From Paraburkholderia oxyphila NBRC 105797 (GTDB lineage Bacteria > Pseudomonadota > Gammaproteobacteria > Burkholderiales > Burkholderiaceae): DNA of 64,000 nucleotides. Where the stretch lies: assembly GCF_000685075.1 (NCBI RefSeq), contig NZ_BAYD01000039.1, positions 1-64,000 on the forward strand, in the 5' to 3' direction. The position numbers were made by a program, and so were the translations under genes. Numbering within the stretch: the stretch's first letter is position 1; each line of letters opens with the position of its first letter. Positions 9,039-18,088 of this stretch are shown here, piece by piece. Under the pieces are notes generated by a model. It did not search any database. It was not told where the DNA came from and saw only the letters and a program-made list of their open reading frames with translations.

Positions 9039-10274
9039 ATGGGTGCTCCTCTCGAGGGAATGAAGGTGATCGACTTCACGCGCGTGCTGGCGGGACCGCT
9101 GTGCACGAAGACGCTACGCGATCTTGGCGCCGAGGTGATCAAGATCGAGCCGCCGGGCGGCGACTCGGGCCGTGGCGGTGTCCCCCACATCGGGACGATG
9201 TCGGTCTACTACGCGCAGCAGAATGCGGGCAAGCGCAATCTCAGCCTGGACCTGAACTGGCCCGAGGCGCGAGCCATCGTCACGGATTTGTGCCGCGAAG
9301 CCGACATCATTGTCGAGAACTTCCGGCCGGGCACGCTGGCCCGCTTTGGGCTCGGCTATGAGCAGGTGCGCGAATTCAATCCTGGGGTCGTGTACGTGTC
9401 GATGAGCGGTTATGGCCAGACCGGGCCGTGGCGCAACCGCCCGGCTTTTGCGCCTACCGTGCAGGCGGAAACGGGGCTGACCGACATTCTGCGCGAGCAC
9501 TATGAGTTCGGTCCTGACGAGATGAAGAACGACGCGTGCAGCCATGCCGACGTCTATACGGGCCTGCATGGCGCCATCGCCGTTCTCGCCGCCCTGCAAC
9601 ATCGGAACCGGACCGGCGAAGGCCAGCACGTGGATGTCTCGATGGCCGCCACGATGCTCGCGGTCAACGAGCGTGCAGGCGCGCAGCTCTCCGGCGTGGA
9701 CACCAACGGTGAGCCCCCCGCGTTGAGCGCCACGGAATCGCATATCTTCCGCATGCCCGATGGCCGCCACGTCACGATCGCGGCCAGCCCGATCTATACG
9801 CCCATGTTCCTGCGCTTCTGTTCGATGATGCGCCGCACCGATCTGCTGCTCGATCCCCGGTTCGCGTCGGCCCATCTGCGTCGGCAGAACCTCGCCGCGC
9901 TGCTGGCGGAAGTGCGGGCGTGGATTCTGACTTTCACCGACCTGGAAGAACTGCAGGCGCAGGTCAGTGAACAGGGGCTCGCAATCGGCGTCGTTCGCAC
10001 TACCAATGAACTGGCGGAATCAGAATGGGCCGCGGATTGGGGGGCCATCGTGGAGGTCGACGACCGCAACGGCGGAACGATGCGTATGCCGGGTTCGCCG
10101 TGGCGGTTCAGTGGCGCAACCTTGCCGGCGCCCGGAATTCCCGCCTTTCAGGGCGAGCACAACATCGAATTGCTGACCGAGCGGAACGTCGACCCTGCGC
10201 TGATCCAGGCGCTCCGCGAGCGCCGGATTCTGTTGAGCCGCAACAGCCTGCGCGGGGACTTCGATGCGCCTTGA
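9039..10274 (+). CDS. CaiB/BaiF (family III) CoA-transferase
   Basis: A 411-residue family III CoA-transferase. The N-terminal signature is intact (GMKVIDFTRVLAGPLCTKTL, DLGAEVIKIEPPGGD), followed by NAGKRNLSLDLN, ENFRPGTLARFGLGYE and YVSMSGYGQTGPW. A conserved Asp in the region DACSHADVYTGLHGAIAVLA is positioned as the acyl-anhydride nucleophile. Such enzymes transfer CoA between carboxylic acids. The gene sits two bases after the hydratase and overlaps the next gene by 11 bases, so the three are co-translated. It probably activates the acid that the hydratase then uses, or recycles CoA (inference). Confidence 0.95.
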   Translation: MGAPLEGMKVIDFTRVLAGPLCTKTLRDLGAEVIKIEPPGGDSGRGGVPHIGTMSVYYAQQNAGKRNLSLDLNWPEARAIVTDLCREADIIVENFRPGTLARFGLGYEQVREFNPGVVYVSMSGYGQTGPWRNRPAFAPTVQAETGLTDILREHYEFGPDEMKNDACSHADVYTGLHGAIAVLAALQHRNRTGEGQHVDVSMAATMLAVNERAGAQLSGVDTNGEPPALSATESHIFRMPDGRHVTIAASPIYTPMFLRFCSMMRRTDLLLDPRFASAHLRRQNLAALLAEVRAWILTFTDLEELQAQVSEQGLAIGVVRTTNELAESEWAADWGAIVEVDDRNGGTMRMPGSPWRFSGATLPAPGIPAFQGEHNIELLTERNVDPALIQALRERRILLSRNSLRGDFDAP

Positions 10275-11598
10275 TCACACGCACGACGTCGGCGCGAGGA
10301 GTTGGGTCGAATCGGCCAATGCGCTTCAAAGTGCGTTCCCTCTGCAGAATCTGCCATTCGCCGTGTTTCGTCGCGCGGGCGCGGCGGAGGCATTTCGCGG
10401 GGGCGTCGCTTTGGGCGACTACGTCATCGACCTCGAGGCAGTGGCGGCGCTCGGTGGTCTTTCCGGCATGGCAGCGCAAGCTGCCAGCGCGTGCGCCCAG
10501 CCTACGCTGAACGCGTTCTTCGCGTTGGGGCCGGACGCATGGCGCGCCTTGCGCCATGCGCTCTTCGCAGGGTTCAAGGCGGGCGATTCGGCCGCACGTA
10601 CTGGCGTTTCGATTGATGGGCTCACGGGCTGTCTGGTGCCGCGCAATGAGGTCGAGTACGCGCTGCCGGCACAGATTGGCGACTACACGGACTTCTATAC
10701 GTCTGTCGATCACGCGCGCAACATCGTCAAATTGATGCGTCCTGATGGCTCGCTGTCGCCGAATTTCCAGTGGATGCCGATCGCCTACCACGGCAGAGTG
10801 TCGAGCATCGGATTGTCGGGGCAGCCTGTGCGGCGGCCGGTTGGGCAGCGCCTCGCGGCTGGAAAGCGCGAGCCTGAACTCGGCCCGTCTGCCCGGCTCG
10901 ACTACGAAATGGAATTGGGCATTTTCATTGGCGTGGGTAACGAGCAGGGGACGCGCATTCCCGTCGAGTCGGCGGATGAACACGTGTTTGGGCTCTGTCT
11001 GCTCAATGACTGGTCGGCGCGCGATATTCAAGCGTGGGAGTCGGTGCCGCTTGGACCGTTTCTCGCCAAGAACTTCGCCACCACGATTTCTCCGTGGATC
11101 GTCACCATGGACGCGCTCGCGCCGTTTCGCGCGGCGCTGGCTCGACCCGAGGGAGACCCGCAGCCGCTCGACTACCTCGCCTCGCAGGCGTTGCCCGATC
11201 ACTCGGCGTTCGACATCCAGCTGGAAGTGGCGCTCGAAACGGCGGACGCACGGCGCAGCGGGAGGCGCGCCAGCCGTCTTTCTCGCACGAGTTTCCGCCA
11301 CCAGTATTGGAGCATCGCGCAGATGGTTGCGCACCACACGATCGGTGGGTGCAATCTCCGCTCAGGCGACCTGCTGGGGAGCGGAACCATCTCCGGGCCG
11401 ACGGCTTCCGAGGCCGGTGCATTGATTGAGCTGTCTCGGGCCGGTCAGTCACCCGTCAAGCTCGACACCGGCGAGACGCGCGCATTCCTCGAAGACGGAG
11501 ACGCCGTTGTCATGAGCGGCTGGTGCGAGCGTCCCGGTTTCGCGAGCATCGGCTTCGGCGAAAACCGCAGCGAAGTCCTTCCCGCAATTCTGGACTGA
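10264..11598 (+). CDS. fahA: Fumarylacetoacetase
   Basis: A 444-residue fumarylacetoacetate hydrolase of full family length with the N-terminal SH3-like domain. The active-site region DYTDFYTSVDHARN begins at residue 140, giving metal-ligand Asp143 and catalytic His150. Glu215 and Glu217 (DYEMELG) and Asp249 (LLNDWSARD) fit the remaining metal ligands, and the family-typical ESVPLGPFLAKNF follows. The known reaction is fumarylacetoacetate to fumarate and acetoacetate, ending the homogentisate pathway. No homogentisate dioxygenase or maleylacetoacetate isomerase is nearby, so a related acylpyruvate substrate is possible. It overlaps the CoA-transferase by 11 bases and is followed by a terminator. 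Confidence 0.92.
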   Translation: MRLDHTHDVGARSWVESANALQSAFPLQNLPFAVFRRAGAAEAFRGGVALGDYVIDLEAVAALGGLSGMAAQAASACAQPTLNAFFALGPDAWRALRHALFAGFKAGDSAARTGVSIDGLTGCLVPRNEVEYALPAQIGDYTDFYTSVDHARNIVKLMRPDGSLSPNFQWMPIAYHGRVSSIGLSGQPVRRPVGQRLAAGKREPELGPSARLDYEMELGIFIGVGNEQGTRIPVESADEHVFGLCLLNDWSARDIQAWESVPLGPFLAKNFATTISPWIVTMDALAPFRAALARPEGDPQPLDYLASQALPDHSAFDIQLEVALETADARRSGRRASRLSRTSFRHQYWSIAQMVAHHTIGGCNLRSGDLLGSGTISGPTASEAGALIELSRAGQSPVKLDTGETRAFLEDGDAVVMSGWCERPGFASIGFGENRSEVLPAILD

Positions 11599-11604
11599 AA
11601 GAGT

Positions 11605-11638
11605 GTCCGTCTGGGCAACACCCGGACGGACCCATTTT
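11605..11638 (+). terminator. Rho-independent-type terminator after fahA
   Basis: An 11-base-pair stem with one G-U pair (GTCCGTCTGGG / CCCGGACGGAC) and a five-base loop CAACA is followed shortly by TTTT. It lies seven bases after the fumarylacetoacetase stop. It likely separates the hydratase/transferase/hydrolase operon from the permease, or attenuates into it. Confidence 0.7.
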
Positions 11639-11687
11639 CAAGTCATCCTGAAAAAAGATCGGGACATTTGTGCCTGGAGACGAACCC

Positions 11688-13043
11688 ATGAGCGTGTTGT
11701 GCGAAACAGACGCAGCAAAACCGGTCAGTCAATCGGACCGTGAGCTGAGCAAGGCATTTTTGTCGTCGGAGTGGCGCATCATTCCGCTGCTCTTTTGCTT
11801 GTGGATGCTGGCGTGGGTGGACCGCGCCAATGTTGCCTTTGCGAAGCTTCAGATGCTGTCCGATCTGCACTTTACCGAAACGGCGTACGGGCTCGGCGCC
11901 GGCCTGTTCTTCCTCGGCTACGTCGTGATGGGGGTGCCAAGCACCGCGCTCCAGCAACGGTGGGGCGCGCGGACCGTAATCTCGGCAATCGCAATTGGCT
12001 GGGGCATGACGAGCGTCGCGATGATGTTCGTGAGCTCGCCCACGGTGTTCTACGCGCTTCGCTTTTTACTCGGTGCGTTCGAGGCGGGATTCTATCCCGG
12101 CGTCATTCTCTACTTCAACGAGTGGTTTCCGACGAAGCGCCGGACGCGCAATTTCAGCATCTTTCATTCCGCGGCGATCTGCTCGACCATTGCGGTTGGC
12201 TTGAGCGGCGGCTTCGTGCTCGAACACATGAGCGGGGTGTTGGGCCTCGCCGGCTGGCGGTGGATGTTCGTGCTTCAGGCCGTGCCCACCGTGTTGCTCG
12301 GCTGCGTCGCTGCATTTTTGCTACCCGATGGACCCGCTAACGCCCGTTGGCTCTCCGCTCGCGAACGCGAGATGATCTTGCAGAGTATCGCGGAAGACCG
12401 GCAGAAGTTTGCTCCTGCCTCCGGCCATTCGTCGGCGCTCTTTGCCAATCCGATGCTCTGGATGCTGGCGGGAATCTACTTCTGCATTTTGACCGCAAAT
12501 TCCGCTCTGGGATTCTTCATGCCGACCATCCTGCATGAAGCGGGCTTTGGCGGATACCGCGAAATCGGAAATGCAATTGCAGCAATCTGCCTGCTCGGTG
12601 CGGCCGGGAACATCGCTTTTTCGACCTTCGCGAGCCGATATCGTGATAACCGCTGGTTTTGCGCGATGGCGTCGCTGGTTAGCGTGATCAGCTTGATGGT
12701 GCTGGTCTTTGCGTGGCACAGCAACCGGACGACGACGTTCTGCACGCTCGTGCTCGCCATTGCGGGAACCGGTGCAGGCGTGTCGTTATTCTGGCAAATC
12801 CCCACGCGGTTCCTGAAAGCGGGCGAAACGGCGCTGGCTATCCCGCTCATCAGCTCGATTTCGAACCTCGCGGGTTTCCTCACGCCGTGGTTGACCGGCT
12901 ACGTGCGGGACCTCTCGGGAAGTTACGCAAGCGGATTTATCACGGCGGGTGCGGTTCAGGCTATTTCGGCGGTTTTGCTGGTTGCCGGGATTCCTCTGAT
13001 CGCGCGGCGAATGCAGTCAACCATTCAGGCGACTAAGGTCTAG
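11688..13043 (+). CDS. MFS anion:cation symporter (ACS family)
   Basis: A 451-residue, 12-helix inner-membrane permease. The opening (WRIIPLLFCLWMLAWVDRANVAFAK) and GAFEAGFYPGVILYFNEWFP are typical of the anion:cation symporter family, which includes hexuronate, tartrate and phthalate carriers. Proton-coupled uptake of an organic acid is expected. I prefer the ATG at 11688, with CTGGAGA upstream, over the GTG at 11670. Position between fahA and a porin suggests import of the substrate degraded by the upstream operon (inference). Confidence 0.92.
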   Translation: MSVLCETDAAKPVSQSDRELSKAFLSSEWRIIPLLFCLWMLAWVDRANVAFAKLQMLSDLHFTETAYGLGAGLFFLGYVVMGVPSTALQQRWGARTVISAIAIGWGMTSVAMMFVSSPTVFYALRFLLGAFEAGFYPGVILYFNEWFPTKRRTRNFSIFHSAAICSTIAVGLSGGFVLEHMSGVLGLAGWRWMFVLQAVPTVLLGCVAAFLLPDGPANARWLSAREREMILQSIAEDRQKFAPASGHSSALFANPMLWMLAGIYFCILTANSALGFFMPTILHEAGFGGYREIGNAIAAICLLGAAGNIAFSTFASRYRDNRWFCAMASLVSVISLMVLVFAWHSNRTTTFCTLVLAIAGTGAGVSLFWQIPTRFLKAGETALAIPLISSISNLAGFLTPWLTGYVRDLSGSYASGFITAGAVQAISAVLLVAGIPLIARRMQSTIQATKV

Positions 13044-13107
13044 CACCGAAGATCGCGCTGGAACAATCAACGAAGACTACCTCTGATAAAAATAATCAGT
13101 TATCCGT

Positions 13108-14325
13108 ATGAAAATGAGACCTATGAAGATGAAGGGAAAGAACCGGATACGGGTGCTGTCCATGGCAATCGCCGCGGCGACACCTGCCTTCGCACTGGCG
13201 CAGAGCAGCGTGACGCTCTACGGCATCGTGGATGCCGGGCTTGGCTATGTCAACAACGTCGCGACCCAGGCGGGTGGCGCAGGGTCCAGCAAGTTTCAGG
13301 AAACTAGCGGAGTTGGCTTGCCCTCACGTTGGGGATTGCGCGGCAATGAAGATCTTGGAGGAGGAAACTCGGCCATCTTCGTGCTGGAAAACGGCTTCAG
13401 CGTGGCAAACGGCACCATGTTGCAAGGTTCACGTCTGTTTGGAAGGCAGGCCTACGTAGGGCTGCAGAACAACGCTGTTGGCTCGTTTTCGCTGGGGCGC
13501 CAGTATGAGCCGCTCGTGGATTTCGTTGGCCCGTTTGTGTCGTCGCGGCAATGGGGTACGCAGTACGGCGCCCACGTCGGCGACGTCGACAATCTCTATA
13601 CCACGTTCCGGCTGAACAATACGGTCAAGTTCGAGAGCGCGAATTTCGCCGGATTCACGCTTGGCGGACTCTACGCGTTCAGCAACCAGGCAGCCGGCGC
13701 AGAGGGAGAGGGGTTCCAGAACAATCGGGCATGGAGTGTCGGCGGAAGCTACGCGCGCAATTCGCTTTCGGTGGGCGTCGCGCATTTCCACCTCAGTAGC
13801 CCTTCGGCCGGCGCCACCGGCGGCAACAATACCTCGGGTGCCGTCGTGGGGGACTACTCGAACACGACGTCGATCTTCTACACACGGCCCGTGACTTCCC
13901 AGGACATCACAGGCGCCGGTATTGCCTACGAGGTGAATAAATTCACGGTGGGCGGCGCGTATACCTTTGTAAAGCTGCGCTATAGCGATCACACCAACTT
14001 CTCGATCGGCAATTACGAAGTCAACGGCCGGTATCGGTTTACGCCTGCCTTGCAGGCCGGGGTGGCCGTCATCTATAGCGTTGGCAACGTGGGCGGCGCA
14101 TCGTCGATGGCCGGCGTCAGCGATGGTCCGCATCCGCACTGGCTCCAGTTCAACAGTGGCCTGATCTATTCGATGAGCAAGCTCACCGATCTATACGGGG
14201 CTGTGGTGTATCAAAAGGCGCTGAACGGCGCGCTGGTGGCCGCCATCAACAATATTGGCGGCGCGACGGGAACGAACTCCCGCTATCAAGTCGCGGCGAC
14301 TGTGGGAGTGAGGCACCGTTTCTAG
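13108..14325 (+). CDS. Gram-negative trimeric porin (Burkholderia type)
   Basis: A porin of about 405 residues. A signal peptide ends near ATPAFALAQSS, followed by the family hallmark SSVTLYGIVDAGLGYVNN, GLRGNEDLGGGNSAIFVLEN, LFGRQAYVGL and a C-terminal aromatic residue (VGVRHRF) needed for outer-membrane assembly. In-frame ATGs at 13123 and 13129 are alternative starts and would shorten the signal peptide to a more usual length. It follows the MFS permease by about 65 bases, giving an outer and inner membrane pair for uptake of one substrate. Confidence 0.94.
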   Translation: MKMRPMKMKGKNRIRVLSMAIAAATPAFALAQSSVTLYGIVDAGLGYVNNVATQAGGAGSSKFQETSGVGLPSRWGLRGNEDLGGGNSAIFVLENGFSVANGTMLQGSRLFGRQAYVGLQNNAVGSFSLGRQYEPLVDFVGPFVSSRQWGTQYGAHVGDVDNLYTTFRLNNTVKFESANFAGFTLGGLYAFSNQAAGAEGEGFQNNRAWSVGGSYARNSLSVGVAHFHLSSPSAGATGGNNTSGAVVGDYSNTTSIFYTRPVTSQDITGAGIAYEVNKFTVGGAYTFVKLRYSDHTNFSIGNYEVNGRYRFTPALQAGVAVIYSVGNVGGASSMAGVSDGPHPHWLQFNSGLIYSMSKLTDLYGAVVYQKALNGALVAAINNIGGATGTNSRYQVAATVGVRHRF

Positions 14326-14455
14326 CGTTTGCCTGCGAAATGGGGTGCTATTGAAGTTGCCAAATTGCACAACACTCTGGTGCCCGGCCTGAGGTTCATT
14401 CCGCGAGGAGGCCGACATAGAATCGGTCATCAAATGATTCAGGTCGAGGTATCCG

Positions 14456-14722
14456 ATGCGTTCAGTCATTGCGTACGTTCTATTGGCTTTCGTTGCTGTC
14501 GCTTACTTTACGCCGTCGATGATCGCCCAGCGAAGGATGAAGGAGCAAGCGGCGAGGATATTCCTGTTCAATCTGCTGCTGGGTTGGACAGTGACGGGCT
14601 GGCTGGGCGTACTGAGTTGGGCGACCAGTTCGCAAGAAGCCGATTTGCGCAGTGCGCAAAACGCGATCCGGTGGCATCGCCCCATTGGCGACGCGCGGCG
14701 CGCCCGTGGGCCGCGGTGTTGA
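14456..14722 (+). CDS. Superinfection-immunity-like small membrane protein
   Basis: An 88-residue membrane protein with two hydrophobic segments (residues about 4-22 and 37-58). It carries the pattern of the superinfection immunity family (PF14373, related to phage T4 Imm): a proline after the first helix (YFTPSMIAQRR), then IFLFNLLLGWTVTGWLGVLSWA. GAGGT shortly upstream supports the start. The C-terminal 25 residues are polar and not conserved-looking. In phages such proteins block DNA entry of related phages; chromosomal copies in Proteobacteria are common and untested. No other phage gene is near. Confidence 0.8.
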   Translation: MRSVIAYVLLAFVAVAYFTPSMIAQRRMKEQAARIFLFNLLLGWTVTGWLGVLSWATSSQEADLRSAQNAIRWHRPIGDARRARGPRC

Positions 14723-14828
14723 GCAAACGGAGGGAATTGGCGTTCGATCGCTACGCCGTTATGTGTATATTGCAGGTGGCGTGGCAGTGCATTTCATTAC
14801 GAAACACTTTCAAACGAGGCGGATGGTC

Positions 14829-15728
14829 ATGGACTACGTTGAATCGTTGCGGGTGTTTCGTACCGTCGTTGAGGCGCGCAGCTTCACCCGGGCCGCCGAC
14901 ACGCTGGGCGTGACGACGCCGGTCGTTTCTCGGGCCATTGCCGCGCTGGAACAGCGCCTGGGGGGCCGGCTGTTTCACCGGACCACCCGTCAAATCTCGA
15001 TGACGGAAACCGCCGAGCGATTTTACGAGCGGTGTGTCCGGATCCTCGACGATCTCGATGCGCTCGAGGCGGAGACGTTCAACGAGGCCAAAGAGGCCAC
15101 GGGCGTGTTGCGTCTGGTCGCGCATACCACCGCCACAGTCAATCTTCTGGTGCCGCTTCTGGCCAGCTTCAAGGTGCAAAACCCCAAGGTCGTCCTTGAA
15201 GTCACGCTCATCGAGCGCCCCGTCGATCTGGTTGCCGATGGATACGACCTGGGGATCGTCGTGCCGTACATGCTCACCAGTGGCACGACGGTGACGAAGC
15301 TGCTGGAACGCGTCCCGCAGATCATCGTTGGCTCGCCGGAGTATCTCGAGAAGCATCGGCGGCCGAGTGAGCCCGCGGACCTTGCCGAGCACGTTTTTGT
15401 AGCGTTTTCCCCATCGATCAGGAAGCCAGCGCTGGCGTTCAAGGTTGGGGAGGAAGAGGTCTCGATTCCCTTGAAGTTCGATATTGCCTCCAACAATCCG
15501 ATGTTCAACCGCGAGATGGTCCGCAAAGGGTTTGGCTTGGGGGTGCTGCCCGAAGCGTTGTTGCGTGATGAGCTGGCGTCCGGGCGCCTCGTGCGGCTGC
15601 TGGAAGATTTCGAGTTGGCCGAAAGCGCCATTGAGCTGCGGCTGGCCTATGTGACGAGGACCCTGATGCCTGCAAAAGTTCGGGCGTTTATAGACCACGC
15701 TACGGCTTTCTTCGACTCTCAGCCGTAG
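14829..15728 (+). CDS. LysR-family transcriptional regulator, paralogue of the gene at 6349
   Basis: A 299-residue LysR protein with helix-turn-helix MDYVESLRVFRTVVEARSF / TTPVVSRAIAALEQRLGG and an effector-binding domain. The ATG at 14829 aligns with the start of its paralogue at 6349 and has GAGG about ten bases upstream; ATG 14823 is possible. The two proteins look alike from end to end. Both lie on the plus strand, one on each side of the acyl-CoA/fumarylacetoacetase/porin cluster, suggesting duplication with divergence of effector or target. Confidence 0.93.
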   Translation: MDYVESLRVFRTVVEARSFTRAADTLGVTTPVVSRAIAALEQRLGGRLFHRTTRQISMTETAERFYERCVRILDDLDALEAETFNEAKEATGVLRLVAHTTATVNLLVPLLASFKVQNPKVVLEVTLIERPVDLVADGYDLGIVVPYMLTSGTTVTKLLERVPQIIVGSPEYLEKHRRPSEPADLAEHVFVAFSPSIRKPALAFKVGEEEVSIPLKFDIASNNPMFNREMVRKGFGLGVLPEALLRDELASGRLVRLLEDFELAESAIELRLAYVTRTLMPAKVRAFIDHATAFFDSQP

Positions 15729-15865
15729 CGCAACAGAAACGAATTCTGGCAACAATCTGTTCGGTTCCCGTCATTTATGTTTCACCCGTCCTGCCTTAGT
15801 CTGAATTGACGCCGCGCACACCGAAATTGTGGCGAATTTTCAGGCGATATTCGAAGGGGATTACG

Positions 15866-16156
15866 GTGAAACTAGCAGCAAGCATGATTTTCGTGGCAGG
15901 CGTTTTTACGATGCCTGTCGTCGCGAACGCACAGTCCGTTACTACGGCGGATAGCCTCCAGGCACAGTCGCAGCACACGGTCCAGGTTCAGACGGCCGCC
16001 GGCTTCGCGAGTCAAGAGGTCGATGCCTTGTCTCGTGAAGTTCAGCCGGTTGCCGCCGGCAATGACCGATCGGGCGCCAGCGGCCAGGCGAATGAAACCC
16101 GGCGCGCCGAAGTGACATACAGCTCCTATTCGCCGCCGATTTACGTTGTGCGCTAG
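15866..16156 (+). CDS. Small secreted hypothetical protein
   Basis: A 96-residue protein with a clear Sec signal peptide (KLAASMIFVAGVFTMPVVANA, cleavage after ANA-QS). The mature part is about 70 residues, rich in Gln, Ala and Ser. AGGGGA precedes a GTG start at 15866 by five bases; a longer frame upstream lacks a ribosome site. It resembles in layout the many short periplasmic proteins of Burkholderia, some annotated DUF4148, but I cannot confirm that family. Function unknown. Confidence 0.7.
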   Translation: MKLAASMIFVAGVFTMPVVANAQSVTTADSLQAQSQHTVQVQTAAGFASQEVDALSREVQPVAAGNDRSGASGQANETRRAEVTYSSYSPPIYVVR

Positions 16157-16206
16157 TACCACCTGGCGTTGGCAGGCCACAGGCGTTCGATCCAATCAAT
16201 CTCGTC

Positions 16207-16902
16207 ATGCTGAATCGGGGTGAAACGCGTGCTGACAGTGACAGTGCTGATTCAAACCGGAATCGTGATGGCATGAGGCCGCGAGTGTCTGCCATTGCGG
16301 CACGCAAGGCCATTCTGGAGTCGGCAGTAGCGTTGGCGGGCGAGGAGGGGTTCGAATCGGTGAGCCTTACCCGCCTCGCCAGACACGCTGGACTTCACAA
16401 GATGGCAATCTATCGAGCGTTCGGCTCGCGAGAGGCACTGCTCGAGGCCTGCGTCGCGGAGTTGTGCCAGCGTGAACGCAATCGATGGAATGCCATGGCC
16501 TCATGCATCGATCAGTATGCCTGCGTGGATCAACGTGATCGTATCGTGGATGTCATGGCCGACCTCGTGGTCGAACGACTATCGGCCTCTTCGATCAAGA
16601 TCCTGGCATCGCAATCCATGGCGGAGGACCATCCGCTAAGCATCAATCTGCGGGAGCACGAACGAGCATTTCGAGCGTTGTTGCTCGGGCTTGCTCACTC
16701 AGCGGGTGTGCTGAATTGTGAAGCGCTGGTGGATACGTTGATGCTGGTTTGCCGCGGCGTCGCGCTTACCCCACGCGTCGAGCTGGATGTGCAGCGTGTT
16801 GATCAGCGCGTTCGGGACTTGTCGCTTCACATCATACTTGGCTACGTCGATGGCATAGGCGGCAACAGACCACTCTCGCGCACACACTCTTGCACCGCTT
16901 GA
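16207..16902 (+). CDS. TetR-family transcriptional regulator
   Basis: A TetR-type protein of up to 231 residues. The helix-turn-helix reads AARKAILESAVALAGEEGFE, then SLTRLARHAGLHKMAIYRAF, followed by a helical C-terminal domain. The first 22 residues are polar and may not be translated: an in-frame ATG at 16273 (MRPRVSAIAARK) would give a conventional N-terminus. I find no strong ribosome site for either. It precedes, on the same strand, a cupin/SnoaL/glyoxalase group that it may control (inference). Confidence 0.88.
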   Translation: MLNRGETRADSDSADSNRNRDGMRPRVSAIAARKAILESAVALAGEEGFESVSLTRLARHAGLHKMAIYRAFGSREALLEACVAELCQRERNRWNAMASCIDQYACVDQRDRIVDVMADLVVERLSASSIKILASQSMAEDHPLSINLREHERAFRALLLGLAHSAGVLNCEALVDTLMLVCRGVALTPRVELDVQRVDQRVRDLSLHIILGYVDGIGGNRPLSRTHSCTA

Positions 16903-17174
16903 TGATGCGCGGTGCGCCACCCGTTTGAGTGCCCGGTCAGGCGAGGCGTCCCGCGCGGAATCTCCTCGACGATGCAGAAGACTCGCGGCCCGTTGCTATC
17001 GCCCTTCGATCCATCGGCTTCAAGGTAGAGCCCTGCATCGGCACCCGTGCGCTGCGAGGCAAGCGGGCTTGCGCTCCAGAGCAACTGCCGCGCGTGCGGC
17101 TGGCCTATCTTTGTCTCATCGGCGCAAGACGCTCACCCCTTATGGACGCCGACTCGACTACCCAGGAGACGAAG

Positions 17175-17612
17175 ATGGAAATCAAAGAGAAGATCCGCGA
17201 AGAGGCGGTGCAGATTAACGAAATTCCGTGGAAGCCATTTCCCGATGCGCTTTCGCAAGGCGGCATTCGCTGGAAGATGCTGCATGCGTCACCCGAAATG
17301 GGCGCGTGGACGGCTATCTTCGACTGCCCCGCTGGATCGTCCTTCAACGCCCATTTCCACGTGGGGCCGGGCGAGTATCTGTTGACGAAAGGAAGGATGG
17401 ACGTGCGTGGCGGGAAAGAGCACGGCGGGGACACCGTCGTCGCCCCGGCTTACGGTTACGAGTCGGCCAACGCCCGCCACGACAAAACGTTCTTCCCCGT
17501 GGACAGCGAGTTCTACATGACCTTTCTCGGTCCTCTGTCGTTTATCCGCGAGGACGGCACGCCGATCGTCGTTGTCACGTGGGACGAGGCGCAGCGGGCC
17601 TACGCCGGCTGA
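17175..17612 (+). CDS. Cupin-domain protein (ChrR-type / dihydroxyacetophenone-dioxygenase-like)
   Basis: A 145-residue single-domain cupin. Motif one is GSSFNAHFHVGPGEYLLTKG near residues 55-75, with His-x-His and Glu as expected for metal binding. The second half has APAYGYESANARHDK and a conserved FLGPLSFIREDGTPI tail. It resembles the ChrR-type and 2,4'-dihydroxyacetophenone dioxygenase-like cupins. AGGAGA five bases upstream selects ATG 17175; an in-frame ATG at 17142 is an alternative. It is followed by a SnoaL-like and a glyoxalase gene on the same strand, suggesting a small operon acting on an unknown oxygenated substrate. Confidence 0.85.
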   Translation: MEIKEKIREEAVQINEIPWKPFPDALSQGGIRWKMLHASPEMGAWTAIFDCPAGSSFNAHFHVGPGEYLLTKGRMDVRGGKEHGGDTVVAPAYGYESANARHDKTFFPVDSEFYMTFLGPLSFIREDGTPIVVVTWDEAQRAYAG

Positions 17613-17677
17613 GGGTCACCGGAGCTCGCACGCGCGTCGGGTGCGTGCGAGCCCCATCATTTGAGGAGTCGATTTCC

Positions 17678-18034
17678 ATGACGGAAACTACCGCACCAAT
17701 CGAGGAATCAACGAAGCGAGTCTTTGAACATCATCTTGGGGCGTTCGCGCAGGGCCTCGATGCCATCCTGAGCGACTATGACGAGACCTCGGTACTGGTC
17801 ACGCCGCAGAAGGTTTATCGCGGGCTCGACGAGATCCGTGGCTTCTTCAAAGGATTCCTCGACGGTGCCGATCCCGCGTTCTGGCCGGCATTCAAGATCG
17901 TGAGCCAATGCATTGCTCGCGAAGTGGCTTACTTTGCCTGGGAAGCGAAGCCCTGGGTCACGCTGGCAACCGACACGCTTGTCATCAGGAACGGAAAGAT
18001 TTCCATCCAGACCTTCACTTCGCTGTCCGCTTGA
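17678..18034 (+). CDS. SnoaL-like / NTF2-fold protein
   Basis: A 118-residue protein of the SnoaL-like superfamily: an N-terminal helix (VFEHHLGAFAQGLDAILSDY), an early Asp-Glu patch, and the strand order with GLDEIRGFFKGFLD and AWEAKPWVTLATDTLVIRNGKI. The GAGGAG site nine bases upstream fixes the start. It has no detectable signal peptide. It lies 65 bases after the cupin gene. The family includes isomerases, cyclases and many uncharacterised members, so no reaction is assigned. Confidence 0.85.
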   Translation: MTETTAPIEESTKRVFEHHLGAFAQGLDAILSDYDETSVLVTPQKVYRGLDEIRGFFKGFLDGADPAFWPAFKIVSQCIAREVAYFAWEAKPWVTLATDTLVIRNGKISIQTFTSLSA

Positions 18035-18088
18035 TGCTTGCCGGCGCGTCGAATGGCGCGTCGCGCAATTCTGCAAGGATTGAATAAA

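Noticed and set aside
14456..14722. Prophage remnant
   Set aside because: Only one phage-like gene; no integrase, capsid, repressor or attachment repeats nearby.
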